From an uncultured Armatimonadota bacterium (GTDB taxonomy: Bacteria > Armatimonadota > Fimbriimonadia > Fimbriimonadales > Fimbriimonadaceae): a DNA stretch of 64,000 nt. Location: the NCBI GenBank assembly GCA_903904815.1, contig CAIVDU010000011.1:1-64000 (forward strand). The letters are read 5' to 3'. Of the stretch, positions 36,092-45,694 are shown piece by piece. A program made the translations under genes and the position numbers. Below the pieces are notes generated by a model that saw nothing but the letters and a program-made list of their open reading frames with translations, did no database searches and was not told where the DNA came from. The stretch's first letter is position 1, and the number at the start of each line of letters is the position of its first letter.

Positions 36092-36556
36092 ATGTTTAGC
36101 GTGATTCAAAACTCGCTAACAGATGCAGATCGAGCCGCGGCAATTCAAAAAATAACCTATGTCAACGTAGGTGGTAAAGATTTTAAGATTTCAGCGGAGT
36201 CAGTAGATCAGCCTACGGGACCTTTTCTACGAGTTGATTTCAAGAATAAAGGTGGTGATGAAATTCACCAGTGGGTTCATTTTATTAACGGAGTACCGGT
36301 TGTAAAAAGCACCGATGAAGAAATCATAAATTCGCTACTAATCTCCGAAAACAAGAAGCGAGAGAGTGACCTTGATTACTTGTCGGATATAAGAACCGTT
36401 GCAATGGGCTGCGCCTTACTGATCTGGTGCGTGTCTACCGGTATAGTGATTTGGACACTTGTCGGAAAAAACCCACCTCCAGGCTATAGTTATGCACTAG
36501 TGTTTGTTAACGCCTTCTTGCCAGCAGTGGTCGGGCAAGTATTTCGTAAAAAATAG
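36092..36556 (+). CDS. Small membrane protein of the island, unknown function
   Basis: The 154-residue protein has a soluble N-terminal ~95 residues (strand-rich: ITYVNVGGKDFKISAESVDQ, ..LRVDFKNKGGDEIHQWVHF) followed by two transmembrane helices (about 105-125 and 130-150), ending FRKK. AT-rich codons set it apart from the flanking chromosome. TATAGA abuts the ATG and TATGCT lies 14 nt upstream. No family is recognised. It could be a membrane effector or sensor linked to the nuclease/ATPase operon of the same island, but it is 1.3 kb away and on the other strand. Confidence 0.6.
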   Translation: MFSVIQNSLTDADRAAAIQKITYVNVGGKDFKISAESVDQPTGPFLRVDFKNKGGDEIHQWVHFINGVPVVKSTDEEIINSLLISENKKRESDLDYLSDIRTVAMGCALLIWCVSTGIVIWTLVGKNPPPGYSYALVFVNAFLPAVVGQVFRKK

Positions 36557-36784
36557 CCCTCTTCACTCACACGAGAATGACGACTTTCCTGAGGCATTCG
36601 GGCATAGGTATCAACGTGTCGTTATCAAGCAATTTGTTCTGAACCTCTTAAGCGAAGGGAATGACGACTCGCCATCAAGAGACCAATGCTGCTTATCGTA
36701 CGGGTCGACAGGGGGCAACGATAATCTCCATATTCAAGCGAGAGTCGGCTTGATGGTGTTGGCCAGCCGGTCAATCCGAACCAA

Positions 36785-37177
36785 CTAGACATTGTAATTC
36801 CCGAACACAGATTTTCTGCCCAATAGAACCTCGACGAGGATGGCAGCCTGTGGATCGTGAAGCCTTACTCGATTTCTGAGATTCTATGTATGCACACCTG
36901 CCAAAGTCTCGAGCTAGAGACGGTTGGAGTGATTATTGGCCCCGATCTTATCGTGCGGAACGGAGAAGTAATTACGAACGCATCGATGCGTGCCAAGTCG
37001 GATGCAACGGTCAAGGGATACAAGACTCTGCTTAAGTCAACACCCCAAGACGCTCGTACGCGACCTGAAATGGCTGCCAAGAACACTTACCGCGCGCTGC
37101 TCACCAGGGGGCAGAAAAGATGCCTTGTGTGGTCGGTTGACCCCGAGACGAACGAGTATCTTAAACGATCTGGAACT

Positions 37178-37186
<9 letters not shown>
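36785..37186 (+). pseudogene. DUF2075-family ATPase, C-terminal fragment with in-frame stop
   Basis: Reading from 36785 gives LDIVIPEHRFSAQ, then TAG at 36824-36826, then NLDEDGSLWIVKPYSISEI, and onward to the TGA at 37184. This matches the C-terminal portion of DUF2075 (Schlafen-associated P-loop ATPase) proteins, including IHTCQ-LE--YVGVIIGPDL (here MHTCQSLELETVGVIIGPDL) and NTYR-L-TRG-KGC. The TAG stands where homologues have Trp (TGG to TAG). The N-terminal P-loop portion is absent upstream. A GTG at 36857 opens a 109-codon frame, but the protein would lack the ATPase core, so it is taken as a decayed remnant. Confidence 0.75.
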
Positions 37187-37831
<645 letters not shown>

Positions 37832-40096
37832 CTACATCGAACCGTCTTCGAATTCAAAAAGTCCCAGATCACCTTTGAAACCCATTAAGTTTAGCTTCTC
37901 CTCTGCCTGTTCAGCCGTAATCAACCCTAGCACCGACATGTTGAGAGCAAACCCCACATCCATTTGAACATCACAAACGGTTCCAATGTTCCGAGTGCCC
38001 CGCTTAATTACCAGCATGGCAATGGTGCCTTCACCTCCAACGTTGTGCGATTGCTCCAAGAGAAGGGCGTGGGCCTCCTGCATTAACGACGCAGCCGCCA
38101 CATCATTGCCTTCAAGGTAACACAATATCGCCAAGTTGTGCATGAATAGTGGTTCACGAACCTTTGCAGTGGCGGCCTCAAGGTGGACTCTCGCACCTTG
38201 CAAGTCACCTCGCAACAAGAGTAGGAATGCTAGATTGTTCCTCGGGCTAGGATCATCAAGGTCTTGTATTAGCTCCTCAAACAGCCCGATTGCTTCATCT
38301 ACCTTGCCGTCCTTATACAGGCTAATAGCCTGATCCTGTCGGTCTGGTCCGAAGATCTCTTCTGGGACGTGAACCCGCGCAGCCCTTCCAAGGCGATGCA
38401 TTTCTAGATTTGTAGGTAGCGTCCAAGCCTTGAAACCGATAAGTTCAACCGAATACTCGTGACTAGACAAAATCTCGCTACACTCATCGACAACGGACTT
38501 AATCTGATCTACTACTCCTACCGACTCAGCCGAGACTAATACGGTAACTTGGTGCCACTGCTCAGCCCCTTGTAGGCTTGATTTAAACTGCAAATCGGTG
38601 GCCTGTGTGCATCTGTCAGCCCTTCCCTTTACCGTGGATTCGATCAGGCTTCTAACGTCCGAACTACTTGCTCCCGTGGTTCGGCCAGTCGATCTAAACA
38701 TATGAAGGGCATTCGAATCAAACTCTTTGGATTGCCGCGAGGTGTACGAAACAAGATTTAGTCCCTTCGACAGGGTGGTAACAAATACAGTCCAGAAAAC
38801 ACTGTCGCGGGTCGTTTGAACCCAGTTAAAAATGGGGTTTGAAACCGATCTTGCTTTGCTCTTCCAGTATGCTGAGGACATAGGGTCCCCTGCAAATCTT
38901 AGGCAATCCGATGCTTCTGATAAGCCTTGGTCATGAAGGTATGAAAACTGCTGTAGAACCGCAGACTCGAGCTTTAAGCGAGCCGCCTCATCCATCGGAC
39001 GACGGTTGGCCAATTCGGTTCCAAAGATGATCAACTCCGCCGTCTCCTTAGCTGTTAGCTGACGGAACATGAGGTAGCGAGAAACTAAGTATTGTTGATC
39101 AAGGGAGTCTATCAGGCTAATATCACGTAAGACAGCACCAGTTGCACCTGCACGAAACTCGTCTAGAACTCGTCGGATTACTTGAGGAGACAGCTTAAAT
39201 GTAGTGAGTTCCCCGCACTCAATGGCCTTATAGATGTGGTGACAATACAACTTTAACTCAGAGGGATCACCTCCGCAAAGCTGATGTAGTTCCTGAACCG
39301 TTTCTATGCTTGGAAGTGGTAGTTCAACGTCTTCTAGAGCCGTTGAGATTAGTTCGTTAGTCGCTGTCCAGTGAGAGAATGGAGAAACTTCAATTTTGAA
39401 AAACTGGCGTGGAATCGGGGAAAATACTTCAGAGATCAGAGGAAATAGCCCCTGTGTCCCAGCCAAATACAATGTGAAACGAGGGCATCGTTGTAGAACG
39501 TTTCTTAGTTCCTGGAGGATAACAGGATTGTGCTGAAGGCAGTCAGCCTCGTCTATCAGAATAACGAAGCCACGCTTTTTTACTTTCTCAAGCTGCTCAG
39601 CCATTTTGTTGAAATCTCTGACTAGCAAAGCTTGTGCAATGACAATCTCCTCATTAGGCAGTTGACTGGAAGCTAGTTGTGCGGGTACGTACAGGACAGC
39701 GTTTTCTGTACTTGCCGGCTGCTTACCGTAAATCATTGAGAAAATCGATTCAAAAATCTTTCCTTGGGGTCCATCCCAGATTCCTGATTCAAATGCGCTC
39801 ATCAGGACCCCCATGTAAAGCTCGTGCCAAAAACGGGGAGCGGATGTAGTTTTGCCTTCGTCGAGGTCAAAACGCACGACGACTAAGTTCCCTTCTGTTG
39901 CGGTGGAGTGTGCAGCGTTAAGTAAGCTAGTTTTTCCCACACCTCGGCCACCTACCATGGCTAAGTGTTGGGACGTACCCTGTGCACTTAGATTCAAATA
40001 GTATTTGATTTGGTCCAGCTCTTCCGATCTTGCAGCGAGGCGTCTTCGGTCCTCGATTGCAGCTCGAGCGAATGGGTTAGGTGGTAATTGTCTCAT
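37832..40096 (-). CDS. Large P-loop (AAA/STAND-like) ATPase with C-terminal TPR-like repeats
   Basis: This 754-residue protein is read from ATG 40096, which overlaps the HNH gene's TGA (ATGA). An N-terminal Orc1/AAA16-like NTPase carries Walker A GGRGVGKTS (49-57), Walker B VILIDEAD (about 178-185), a LYLAGT sensor-1 strand and an Orc-like lid with LCGGDPSELKLYCHHIY. The middle (about 300-570) is helical then strand-rich and unrecognised. Residues about 590-710 form TPR-like hairpins (DQAISLYKDGKVDEAIGLFE; NNLAFLLLLRGDLQGARVHL; MHNLAILCYLEGNDVAAASL). A small C-terminal domain ends FKGDLGLFEFEDGSM. ATPase switch plus repeat sensor plus coupled nuclease is typical of antiphage modules; the function is inferred. 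The frame also extends 10 codons further upstream. Confidence 0.85.
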   Translation of the reverse strand: MRQLPPNPFARAAIEDRRRLAARSEELDQIKYYLNLSAQGTSQHLAMVGGRGVGKTSLLNAAHSTATEGNLVVVRFDLDEGKTTSAPRFWHELYMGVLMSAFESGIWDGPQGKIFESIFSMIYGKQPASTENAVLYVPAQLASSQLPNEEIVIAQALLVRDFNKMAEQLEKVKKRGFVILIDEADCLQHNPVILQELRNVLQRCPRFTLYLAGTQGLFPLISEVFSPIPRQFFKIEVSPFSHWTATNELISTALEDVELPLPSIETVQELHQLCGGDPSELKLYCHHIYKAIECGELTTFKLSPQVIRRVLDEFRAGATGAVLRDISLIDSLDQQYLVSRYLMFRQLTAKETAELIIFGTELANRRPMDEAARLKLESAVLQQFSYLHDQGLSEASDCLRFAGDPMSSAYWKSKARSVSNPIFNWVQTTRDSVFWTVFVTTLSKGLNLVSYTSRQSKEFDSNALHMFRSTGRTTGASSSDVRSLIESTVKGRADRCTQATDLQFKSSLQGAEQWHQVTVLVSAESVGVVDQIKSVVDECSEILSSHEYSVELIGFKAWTLPTNLEMHRLGRAARVHVPEEIFGPDRQDQAISLYKDGKVDEAIGLFEELIQDLDDPSPRNNLAFLLLLRGDLQGARVHLEAATAKVREPLFMHNLAILCYLEGNDVAAASLMQEAHALLLEQSHNVGGEGTIAMLVIKRGTRNIGTVCDVQMDVGFALNMSVLGLITAEQAEEKLNLMGFKGDLGLFEFEDGSM

Positions 40097-40716
40097 TGAA
40101 GTATTTCGCTCTGAATTTTCGCACAACGCTGGACTATTCTTGACTCTTCCCTAAGTTGATGTCTTAAGGCGAGTGCCCCAACCCCCGCTGATCGGTTGTA
40201 CAATGTGATGGCAGAGCAAAGCTCGTCGACGGCTTCCTTAACAATCGACAATTTGGGTTCACTTGTGTTACGAAGTCGTTTGAACGAACCTGGTGAGTAG
40301 TCTTCGAGTGTTGGAACCGGCCACTCGAGTTCCGTTGTTTTCTGTGCGACTCTGTGACACCATGAGGCTATGATTTCTTCAAGTTGAGATTCTTGATCGG
40401 GAATCGTGATAGTGCAAGATGGTAGCAAAGTGCCCGCATTGATGGCATCGTATAGATAAGACCTATATGTCTTGACTTCCTGAATCGTGTAGTTCTTAGA
40501 CACACTCGTCTTGCCATCATAGCGATTGTGATGTTTTAGACACAGATACGCTAGATTGTCGATGGCGTTATTGCTTGGATTCTTATCTAGATGTGCGATC
40601 TGTCCGTCAACTTCCTCAAAGCTGTTGTCCAACTGCCAGCATAGACAGCACCGTCTTCTACTCTGCACAACGACCTGAGCTTGGATTGGGGCGGGGACGG
40701 CTGGCCTGTTCGACAT
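40093..40716 (-). CDS. HNH endonuclease-like protein, first gene of the island operon
   Basis: The 207-residue protein has an N-terminal HNH (treble-clef) nuclease domain: Cys23-x2-Cys26 (RRCCLC), GQIAHLD (His42), the NNAIDNLAYLC core (Asn54, Cys59) and KHHNRYD (His62-His63). These are the catalytic His/Asn/His and zinc ligands of the family. Residues about 75-207 are a helical region without recognised homology, probably the surface that contacts the ATPase. ATG at 40716 is chosen over the adjacent TTG. Its TGA overlaps the ATPase ATG by 4 nt, so the two are translationally coupled and probably made in fixed ratio. It lies next to the tRNA-Ser attachment site. Confidence 0.87.
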   Translation of the reverse strand: MSNRPAVPAPIQAQVVVQSRRRCCLCWQLDNSFEEVDGQIAHLDKNPSNNAIDNLAYLCLKHHNRYDGKTSVSKNYTIQEVKTYRSYLYDAINAGTLLPSCTITIPDQESQLEEIIASWCHRVAQKTTELEWPVPTLEDYSPGSFKRLRNTSEPKLSIVKEAVDELCSAITLYNRSAGVGALALRHQLREESRIVQRCAKIQSEILQ

Positions 40717-40842
40717 CAACCGGATTGTGACACCGCCGCAATTTCGAAAACGCTGTCAGGCGAAGCTGAATCCGCCTATCGCAAGAAATACCCAATAAAT
40801 GGAAACGACAAATAGGGAATTAGGCTCAGTGGTGTCAGCAAC

Positions 40843-40871
40843 GGGACACAGTCTCGAAGCGACTATATCCC
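40843..40871. repeat. Island border palindrome, right copy
   Basis: GGGACACAGTCTC-GAA-GCGACTATATCCC: 13-bp arms with three mismatches, ending 1 bp before the tRNA CCA complement. It corresponds to the left copy at 35837-35863. Confidence 0.55.
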
Positions 40872-40872
40872 G

Positions 40873-40960
<88 letters not shown>

Positions 40961-40968
40961 GGCGGAAA

Positions 40969-43068
40969 TTATGGCACCGAAGTGTGCCGGATGTCGACAG
41001 GGAGGGGGGCTAACGAGTAGAAGCAGGGCAAAGTCTCGGCAGCTTGGGCCACGGTGAGCGGGCCGTAGACGTCGGGGCCCCGAAGAATGTAGATGCCCGG
41101 CGCTCTCCGCTGGAGGTCTCGACGGATCTTTCCGAAGGCAGGAGCGACAAACCGAGTCGGAACCTTCGAGAACAATTGGTCCGATAACTGCTGGGCATGC
41201 GGGCCAACCGCAATCGCATAGCGATCGTCTTGACCTAAGAGCGATGCGGTGAAGTAGCCCCCCGCCGTGGGAGAGAACGATCCAGTGACGCCGGCAAATC
41301 GCGACATCGCGGTAAATGCCCGGTGCTGCAGGTCTCGTCCCTTTGCGGTGTCGCCCAAAAGCCGGCCATATTCTAGGCTCAGACGGATGATTTGGGCAGT
41401 GCACGACTCCCTTACGTTGTCGGCAATTTCAGGCACCTCGATATCCTGAACTGCGTTTGCAGAAGTGCCAGACGGTCCGAGACGGTAAGCCCCGGATATA
41501 TCGGTTCCAAAGGATTCCAGCCCCTGCTGCAACCTAGCGAGGCCCTTGTCCAACGCCACCACGCGCCCCGTCGCCAGGTAGTCCTGAAGTTGGGCGTCTG
41601 CGTACGAGAGATAGTCGGGCAGAGTCGGCTGAGGGGTCACGTCGTACAGGTCGGGCAGCACAAAGCTGGCACCGTCTTCGAATCGGCCCAAGGCGTCAAC
41701 CGCGTCCAGGGCAAAGTTCAACGACTCTCGGTCCTGCCAGATCCGGGCGGTCTCAAGCATTCGCGCCGCGGTAAATGCGTTCGTGTCCAGCTGGCCCAAC
41801 CCCGAAACTTTCGCGCTGGGTCCACCCGCGCGACGGAGCGCTTCCACGATTCGGTCAAACGTCTCGCGGTCTTTTCCAAGCAGGCTCAAGGACGTCGGAT
41901 AGGGCGTCATCAAGGGATTGACCGCCACATTCAGTCCCAAGTTTTGAATCGCCCAGTTCCGATCATCCGATTTTAGGATTGCGCGCAGGCGAGACGGTGA
42001 GAAACTCGAGTGCTCACTTCGACCATCAGTGAGTTCATCTCCGACGCGACAGGTGGCGAAGATTCGGTCCCGATACACTTCGTTGGCGAGGTAATTCCAA
42101 GTGCGCTTGGATGCGTAACTCAGTCCGGGGTCAGAGAGCAGTGCACCCGCCTGGGCCAGGAGGAGGAGCATCTCGGCATTGCGGCAGGTCAGCTTATCGA
42201 ACTCCACTTGCCGGCAATCCAAAGATCGACTCGCCCGATAGAAACCGCCATCCAAAGCGTCATCGAGTGGCGACTCGAGGATTGGAACGAGAGACCTTTT
42301 GAGGTTCTCGGTGTCTCCCGACAACAGTTGGAAACTCCAGGCTTCCGGCTGAATGGACTGGATCCCCGATTTAGGAAAGCCACCGTATGTGGGATCAATC
42401 GATTCGTCTAAGGCCTGTTGAAAGCCGTCCAGATCGGGCAAGGCAATCGTTGAAGTGCTCTTTAGCCGGTCAAGATCCTGTCGCTGCAGTACACCAACCT
42501 CTTCGGACTCCTTCCCTGAGTCCAGTTCGATGCTGGAGTATCGGTTGCGGACGCCCAGGAGCATATTGAGAACCGAGCTGTGGTCGAAAGCTTGATCCGA
42601 GGCCGTCTGACCAATCACTTCGACCACATGACCCGCCGGGTCGAGGACCCACAATTGGCACCCGACTGAGAACCGGTTCGTGAGTCGACCGACCGGCATG
42701 AGGGCGTTTAACCAGTCCGGATGTCGCATTCCGTCGACACGGACACAGATAAAGTCTCGAGACAAAAGATCGACGACGGCGTCGTCTTGGAAAGCATCCT
42801 CGTCGAGCTGCCGACCGAGTCGGCTCCAGGGGCATCCGATTTCGAGCAAGATCGGTTTGCCGGTACGGCGAGCTTCGACGAAGGCGAGTTCATTGTTCGG
42901 ATACCACCGAATGCCTTCCGCAGCTCCTTGGAGCAAAAACTCCTCTCGAGACGAAGCAAAGATGTTTGCCGACTTGGGAACGTACGGCTTGAGGAGCTTC
43001 ACCCCGAAACCGATAAACACGAGCGCGCAGGTCACCAGGGTAACAACGATGTAACTTGGGCGCTGCAC
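40969..43068 (-). CDS. Membrane-anchored DUF255 (thioredoxin-fold/six-hairpin glycosidase-like) protein lacking second active-site Cys
   Basis: The 699-residue protein (from GTG 43068) resembles the YyaL/spermatogenesis-associated-20 family: an N-terminal thioredoxin-like domain followed by an (alpha/alpha)6 barrel. It is unusual in having a transmembrane anchor at about residues 4-24. The family's C-x-W-C active site is C-P-W-S here (Cys79, Ser82 in LEIGCPWSRLG), so disulfide exchange is unlikely. TACAAT 5 nt before GTG supports this start. An open frame 29 codons longer would overlap the divergent gatC gene, including its start. The C-terminal ~70 residues (LRGPDVYGPLTVAQAAETLPCF) match the family's ending with LPCFYSLAP. 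Function of the family is unsettled. Confidence 0.8.
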   Translation of the reverse strand: MQRPSYIVVTLVTCALVFIGFGVKLLKPYVPKSANIFASSREEFLLQGAAEGIRWYPNNELAFVEARRTGKPILLEIGCPWSRLGRQLDEDAFQDDAVVDLLSRDFICVRVDGMRHPDWLNALMPVGRLTNRFSVGCQLWVLDPAGHVVEVIGQTASDQAFDHSSVLNMLLGVRNRYSSIELDSGKESEEVGVLQRQDLDRLKSTSTIALPDLDGFQQALDESIDPTYGGFPKSGIQSIQPEAWSFQLLSGDTENLKRSLVPILESPLDDALDGGFYRASRSLDCRQVEFDKLTCRNAEMLLLLAQAGALLSDPGLSYASKRTWNYLANEVYRDRIFATCRVGDELTDGRSEHSSFSPSRLRAILKSDDRNWAIQNLGLNVAVNPLMTPYPTSLSLLGKDRETFDRIVEALRRAGGPSAKVSGLGQLDTNAFTAARMLETARIWQDRESLNFALDAVDALGRFEDGASFVLPDLYDVTPQPTLPDYLSYADAQLQDYLATGRVVALDKGLARLQQGLESFGTDISGAYRLGPSGTSANAVQDIEVPEIADNVRESCTAQIIRLSLEYGRLLGDTAKGRDLQHRAFTAMSRFAGVTGSFSPTAGGYFTASLLGQDDRYAIAVGPHAQQLSDQLFSKVPTRFVAPAFGKIRRDLQRRAPGIYILRGPDVYGPLTVAQAAETLPCFYSLAPLPVDIRHTSVP

Positions 43069-43073
43069 ACTCG

Positions 43074-43118
43074 ATTGTAGCCCTGGATGCCCATCGCCCG
43101 GCGCGGCTGTGCTATTCT
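43074..43118. promoter_or_regulatory. Divergent leaderless promoters for the DUF255 gene and gatC
   Basis: TACAAT (minus strand, 43079-43074) lies 5 nt before the GTG at 43068. TATTCT (plus strand, 43113-43118) lies 7 nt before the gatC ATG at 43126. Only 57 bp separate the two start codons, so both messages must have essentially no leader. Confidence 0.55.
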
Positions 43119-43125
43119 GAAAGAT

Positions 43126-43416
43126 ATGTCCATTACCTTGGACGAAGTCCGTCATGTGGCTCGTCTCGCCCGTTTACAGCTCGATGAGACTGAGATTCTT
43201 TCGCTCCAAGGCGAACTGAATGCTCTTCTTGGGCACTTCGCGGACATCCAAGGTGTCGATACGACGGGCATCCAGCCAACATCCCACGCCGTTGCCGTTC
43301 AAAACGTATGGGCGGAAGATGTTCCTGGCCGCACCCTTCCACGTGATCGCGCGCTGCGCAACTCTGCCCTATCGCGAGCAGGACTCTTCGTAGTCCCCAT
43401 GATCATCGAGGACTAA
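43126..43416 (+). CDS. gatC: Asp-tRNA(Asn)/Glu-tRNA(Gln) amidotransferase subunit C
   Basis: This 96-residue subunit clamps GatA and GatB in the GatCAB complex, which converts mischarged Glu-tRNA(Gln) or Asp-tRNA(Asn). The N-terminal VRHVARLARLQLDETEI helix and the later SHAVAVQNVWAEDVP segment followed by R-LR are the family hallmarks. The start at 43126 is preferred over an upstream in-frame ATG because of TATTCT 7 nt upstream and the usual GatC length. gatA begins 1 nt after its stop. gatB is not in the window. Confidence 0.95.
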   Translation: MSITLDEVRHVARLARLQLDETEILSLQGELNALLGHFADIQGVDTTGIQPTSHAVAVQNVWAEDVPGRTLPRDRALRNSALSRAGLFVVPMIIED

Positions 43417-43417
43417 G

Positions 43418-44875
43418 TTGGGAAGCATCACCGAGCTATCTGCATTCGAAATTGCACGCCTCGTCGCCTCAAAAGAGGTTTCTTGCCGCGAAGTTACGCA
43501 GGCGTTTCTAGACCGAATCGATAAGGTTGATCCCACATACGGCTCCTATTTGACGGTCGACCAAGAGGGCGCACTGGCCGCATCTGAAGTTGCCCAGTCT
43601 TTCGTAGATCGCGGAGAGGCAGGACCTCTAACGGGTGTTCCGATCGCGGTCAAGGACAACATTTCGACCGACGGAGTCGAGACCACGTGCGCTTCCAAGA
43701 TTTTAAAGGGATACGTCCCTCCGTTCGATGCCACCGTGGTGGAGCGATTTAAACAGGCGGGACTGGTTTCTCTTGGAAAGACGAACTTGGATGAGTTTGC
43801 GATGGGCGCTTCCACGGAAACGTCCGCTTACAAGCTCACGAGAAATCCGTGGGACCCTGAGCGTGCGCCTGGCGGCAGTTCCGGCGGATCGGCGGCGGCG
43901 GTGTCGGCAGAATTGGCGCCGATTGCGCTCGGGTCGGACACCGGTGGATCGATTCGTCAGCCGGCAAGCCTCTGCGGGATTGTGGGATTCAAGCCAACCT
44001 ACGGCCGTTGTTCTCGCTACGGACTAGTGGCGTTCGGCTCCAGCTTGGATCAGATCGGCCCCCTTGCCAGAAACGTTGAGGATGCGGCGCTGATCTCAGA
44101 AGTCATCACGGGCCACGACCCGATGGACAGCACTAGCCTCAATCTTCCCCCGATTTCGACAAGGGATCTCAAGAAGGGATCGTTGAAGGGACTGAGGATC
44201 GCGGTTCCGAGAGAGATGTTCGGCGAGGCCACAAACCCGGGAGTCGCGGCGACCGTGCAGGCAGCGCTCGATGTGCTTCGGCGCGAAGGAGCCGATATTC
44301 GGGAAGTCTCACTTCCCTCCATTGAACTCGGAGTCACGACTTACTACATCATCGCCCCTGCGGAAGCGAGCAGTAACCTCGGCCGTTTCGATGGTGTCCG
44401 ATTTGGCCCTCGAAGCGAGGGCAAGGGACACATCGGCGTAGTCGAAATGACGCGCGCGGAGGGATTCGGGCACGAAGTGAAGTCCCGAATCATGATCGGC
44501 ACCTACGCCTTGAGCGCGGGATACTACGATGCTTACTACCTCCGAGCGCAGCAGGTGCGAGCGCTGATGCAGCAGGAGTTTGCCAACGTCTTCAATGAGT
44601 TCGACGTCATTGCTTCTCCGACCAGCCCGGTGACTGCGTTCAAACTCGGTGAACTGAACCACGATCCGCTGGCCATGAAGCTGCTAGACTTCTGCACGAT
44701 CCCGGCGAATCTGGGTGGGATGCCCGGTATCTCTCTGAATTGCGGGTTCGCAGAGGGCCTTCCAGTTGGCCTCCAACTGCTAGGCGCTCCCTTGGAAGAC
44801 GAAAAGCTGCTGCAATATGCCTATGCAGCCGAACAGGCGCTTCCAGATGCGACGCGCCGGCCTCCTATTCCGTAA
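43418..44875 (+). CDS. gatA: Asp-tRNA(Asn)/Glu-tRNA(Gln) amidotransferase subunit A
   Basis: This 485-residue amidase-signature enzyme produces ammonia from glutamine for the GatCAB complex. The catalytic triad is complete at the canonical positions Lys79 (VAVKDNI), Ser154 (GGSSGGSAA) and Ser178 (GSDTGGSIRQPAS). Length and the C-terminal LQLLGAPLEDEKLLQYAY match the family. It starts with TTG one base after the gatC stop, so translation is coupled. Presence of gatCA indicates that at least one of Gln-tRNA or Asn-tRNA is made by the indirect route. Confidence 0.97.
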   Translation: MGSITELSAFEIARLVASKEVSCREVTQAFLDRIDKVDPTYGSYLTVDQEGALAASEVAQSFVDRGEAGPLTGVPIAVKDNISTDGVETTCASKILKGYVPPFDATVVERFKQAGLVSLGKTNLDEFAMGASTETSAYKLTRNPWDPERAPGGSSGGSAAAVSAELAPIALGSDTGGSIRQPASLCGIVGFKPTYGRCSRYGLVAFGSSLDQIGPLARNVEDAALISEVITGHDPMDSTSLNLPPISTRDLKKGSLKGLRIAVPREMFGEATNPGVAATVQAALDVLRREGADIREVSLPSIELGVTTYYIIAPAEASSNLGRFDGVRFGPRSEGKGHIGVVEMTRAEGFGHEVKSRIMIGTYALSAGYYDAYYLRAQQVRALMQQEFANVFNEFDVIASPTSPVTAFKLGELNHDPLAMKLLDFCTIPANLGGMPGISLNCGFAEGLPVGLQLLGAPLEDEKLLQYAYAAEQALPDATRRPPIP

Positions 44876-44887
44876 GGAACCGGACAC

Positions 44888-45694
44888 ATGGACGATATCC
44901 GACGACAAGATATGAAGCTCTTCACGCAAGAGCTTCTGTCGCCCATGCGACTCGCCGGAACCTTTGCCGCTCTCGCGGTGACGGTGCTGTTCATCAATTC
45001 CACGTCGACACTTTACGCGACTCTTCAGGCAATGATCGCCGCACCGATAGTCTTGGGCGTTTCCGGGGGCATGGCTTGGTTTGCCAGCGAGAAGAAACGG
45101 TGGCTCAGTCCTCGCATGGAAGCGCTTTGGAAGGGGTGCGAGGATCGACTAGCTCGATTTGAAGAAGCGATCAAGCGGATGAGGAAAGATCAGGTTGCTG
45201 ATCTGAACGAGATGCCGGCGACGATACGCCAAGTGGCGAAGTCGATCTATTGCGCCTTGCGCCGTGCTGACATGATCGCCCACGAAGTACAGCAGTCAGA
45301 AAAGAACCTCTATTCCCAGCCTCCCGTCTGGGCCAGCGCGGCAAACGATCCCCAGAGCCGAGAGTTGTACCGGCTTGCGGACAAGAACATCGCGGAGTAC
45401 CGGAGCCAGTTTGCCGGTGTCATGGCCGGCGTGCAACGCACCGAGGCCCAAAGCGCGGTGTTCATGACCACTCTCGACAGCCTGCGCATGAAGATGATCG
45501 GACACCGCCTCGTGGGTCGTGGGCCGGAGCTATCCAGCCACGATTTCCTAGAAGCGCTTGCCGAGGCCCGACTCCAGCTCCAATCGATTGACACGGCCCT
45601 GGATGAACTCGATTTGGGGCATTTTCCGAAGACGATCGCTGCGGTGCCGCCTCCGATTCCCGACGACGCCATTCAACAGCGGTTAGGGCAATGA
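44888..45694 (+). CDS. Membrane-anchored coiled-coil hypothetical protein
   Basis: The 268-residue protein has two N-terminal transmembrane helices (about 21-39 and 43-65) with a short turn, then a long helical, probably coiled-coil cytoplasmic region (about 75-245) and a Pro-rich tail (AAVPPPIPDDAI). No known domain. It lies 12 bp after gatA, and its stop overlaps the ispE start by 4 nt (ATGA), so it is part of a gatC-gatA-X-ispE operon. It may have a structural or cell-division-linked role, but nothing in the sequence proves this. Confidence 0.8.
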   Translation: MDDIRRQDMKLFTQELLSPMRLAGTFAALAVTVLFINSTSTLYATLQAMIAAPIVLGVSGGMAWFASEKKRWLSPRMEALWKGCEDRLARFEEAIKRMRKDQVADLNEMPATIRQVAKSIYCALRRADMIAHEVQQSEKNLYSQPPVWASAANDPQSRELYRLADKNIAEYRSQFAGVMAGVQRTEAQSAVFMTTLDSLRMKMIGHRLVGRGPELSSHDFLEALAEARLQLQSIDTALDELDLGHFPKTIAAVPPPIPDDAIQQRLGQ

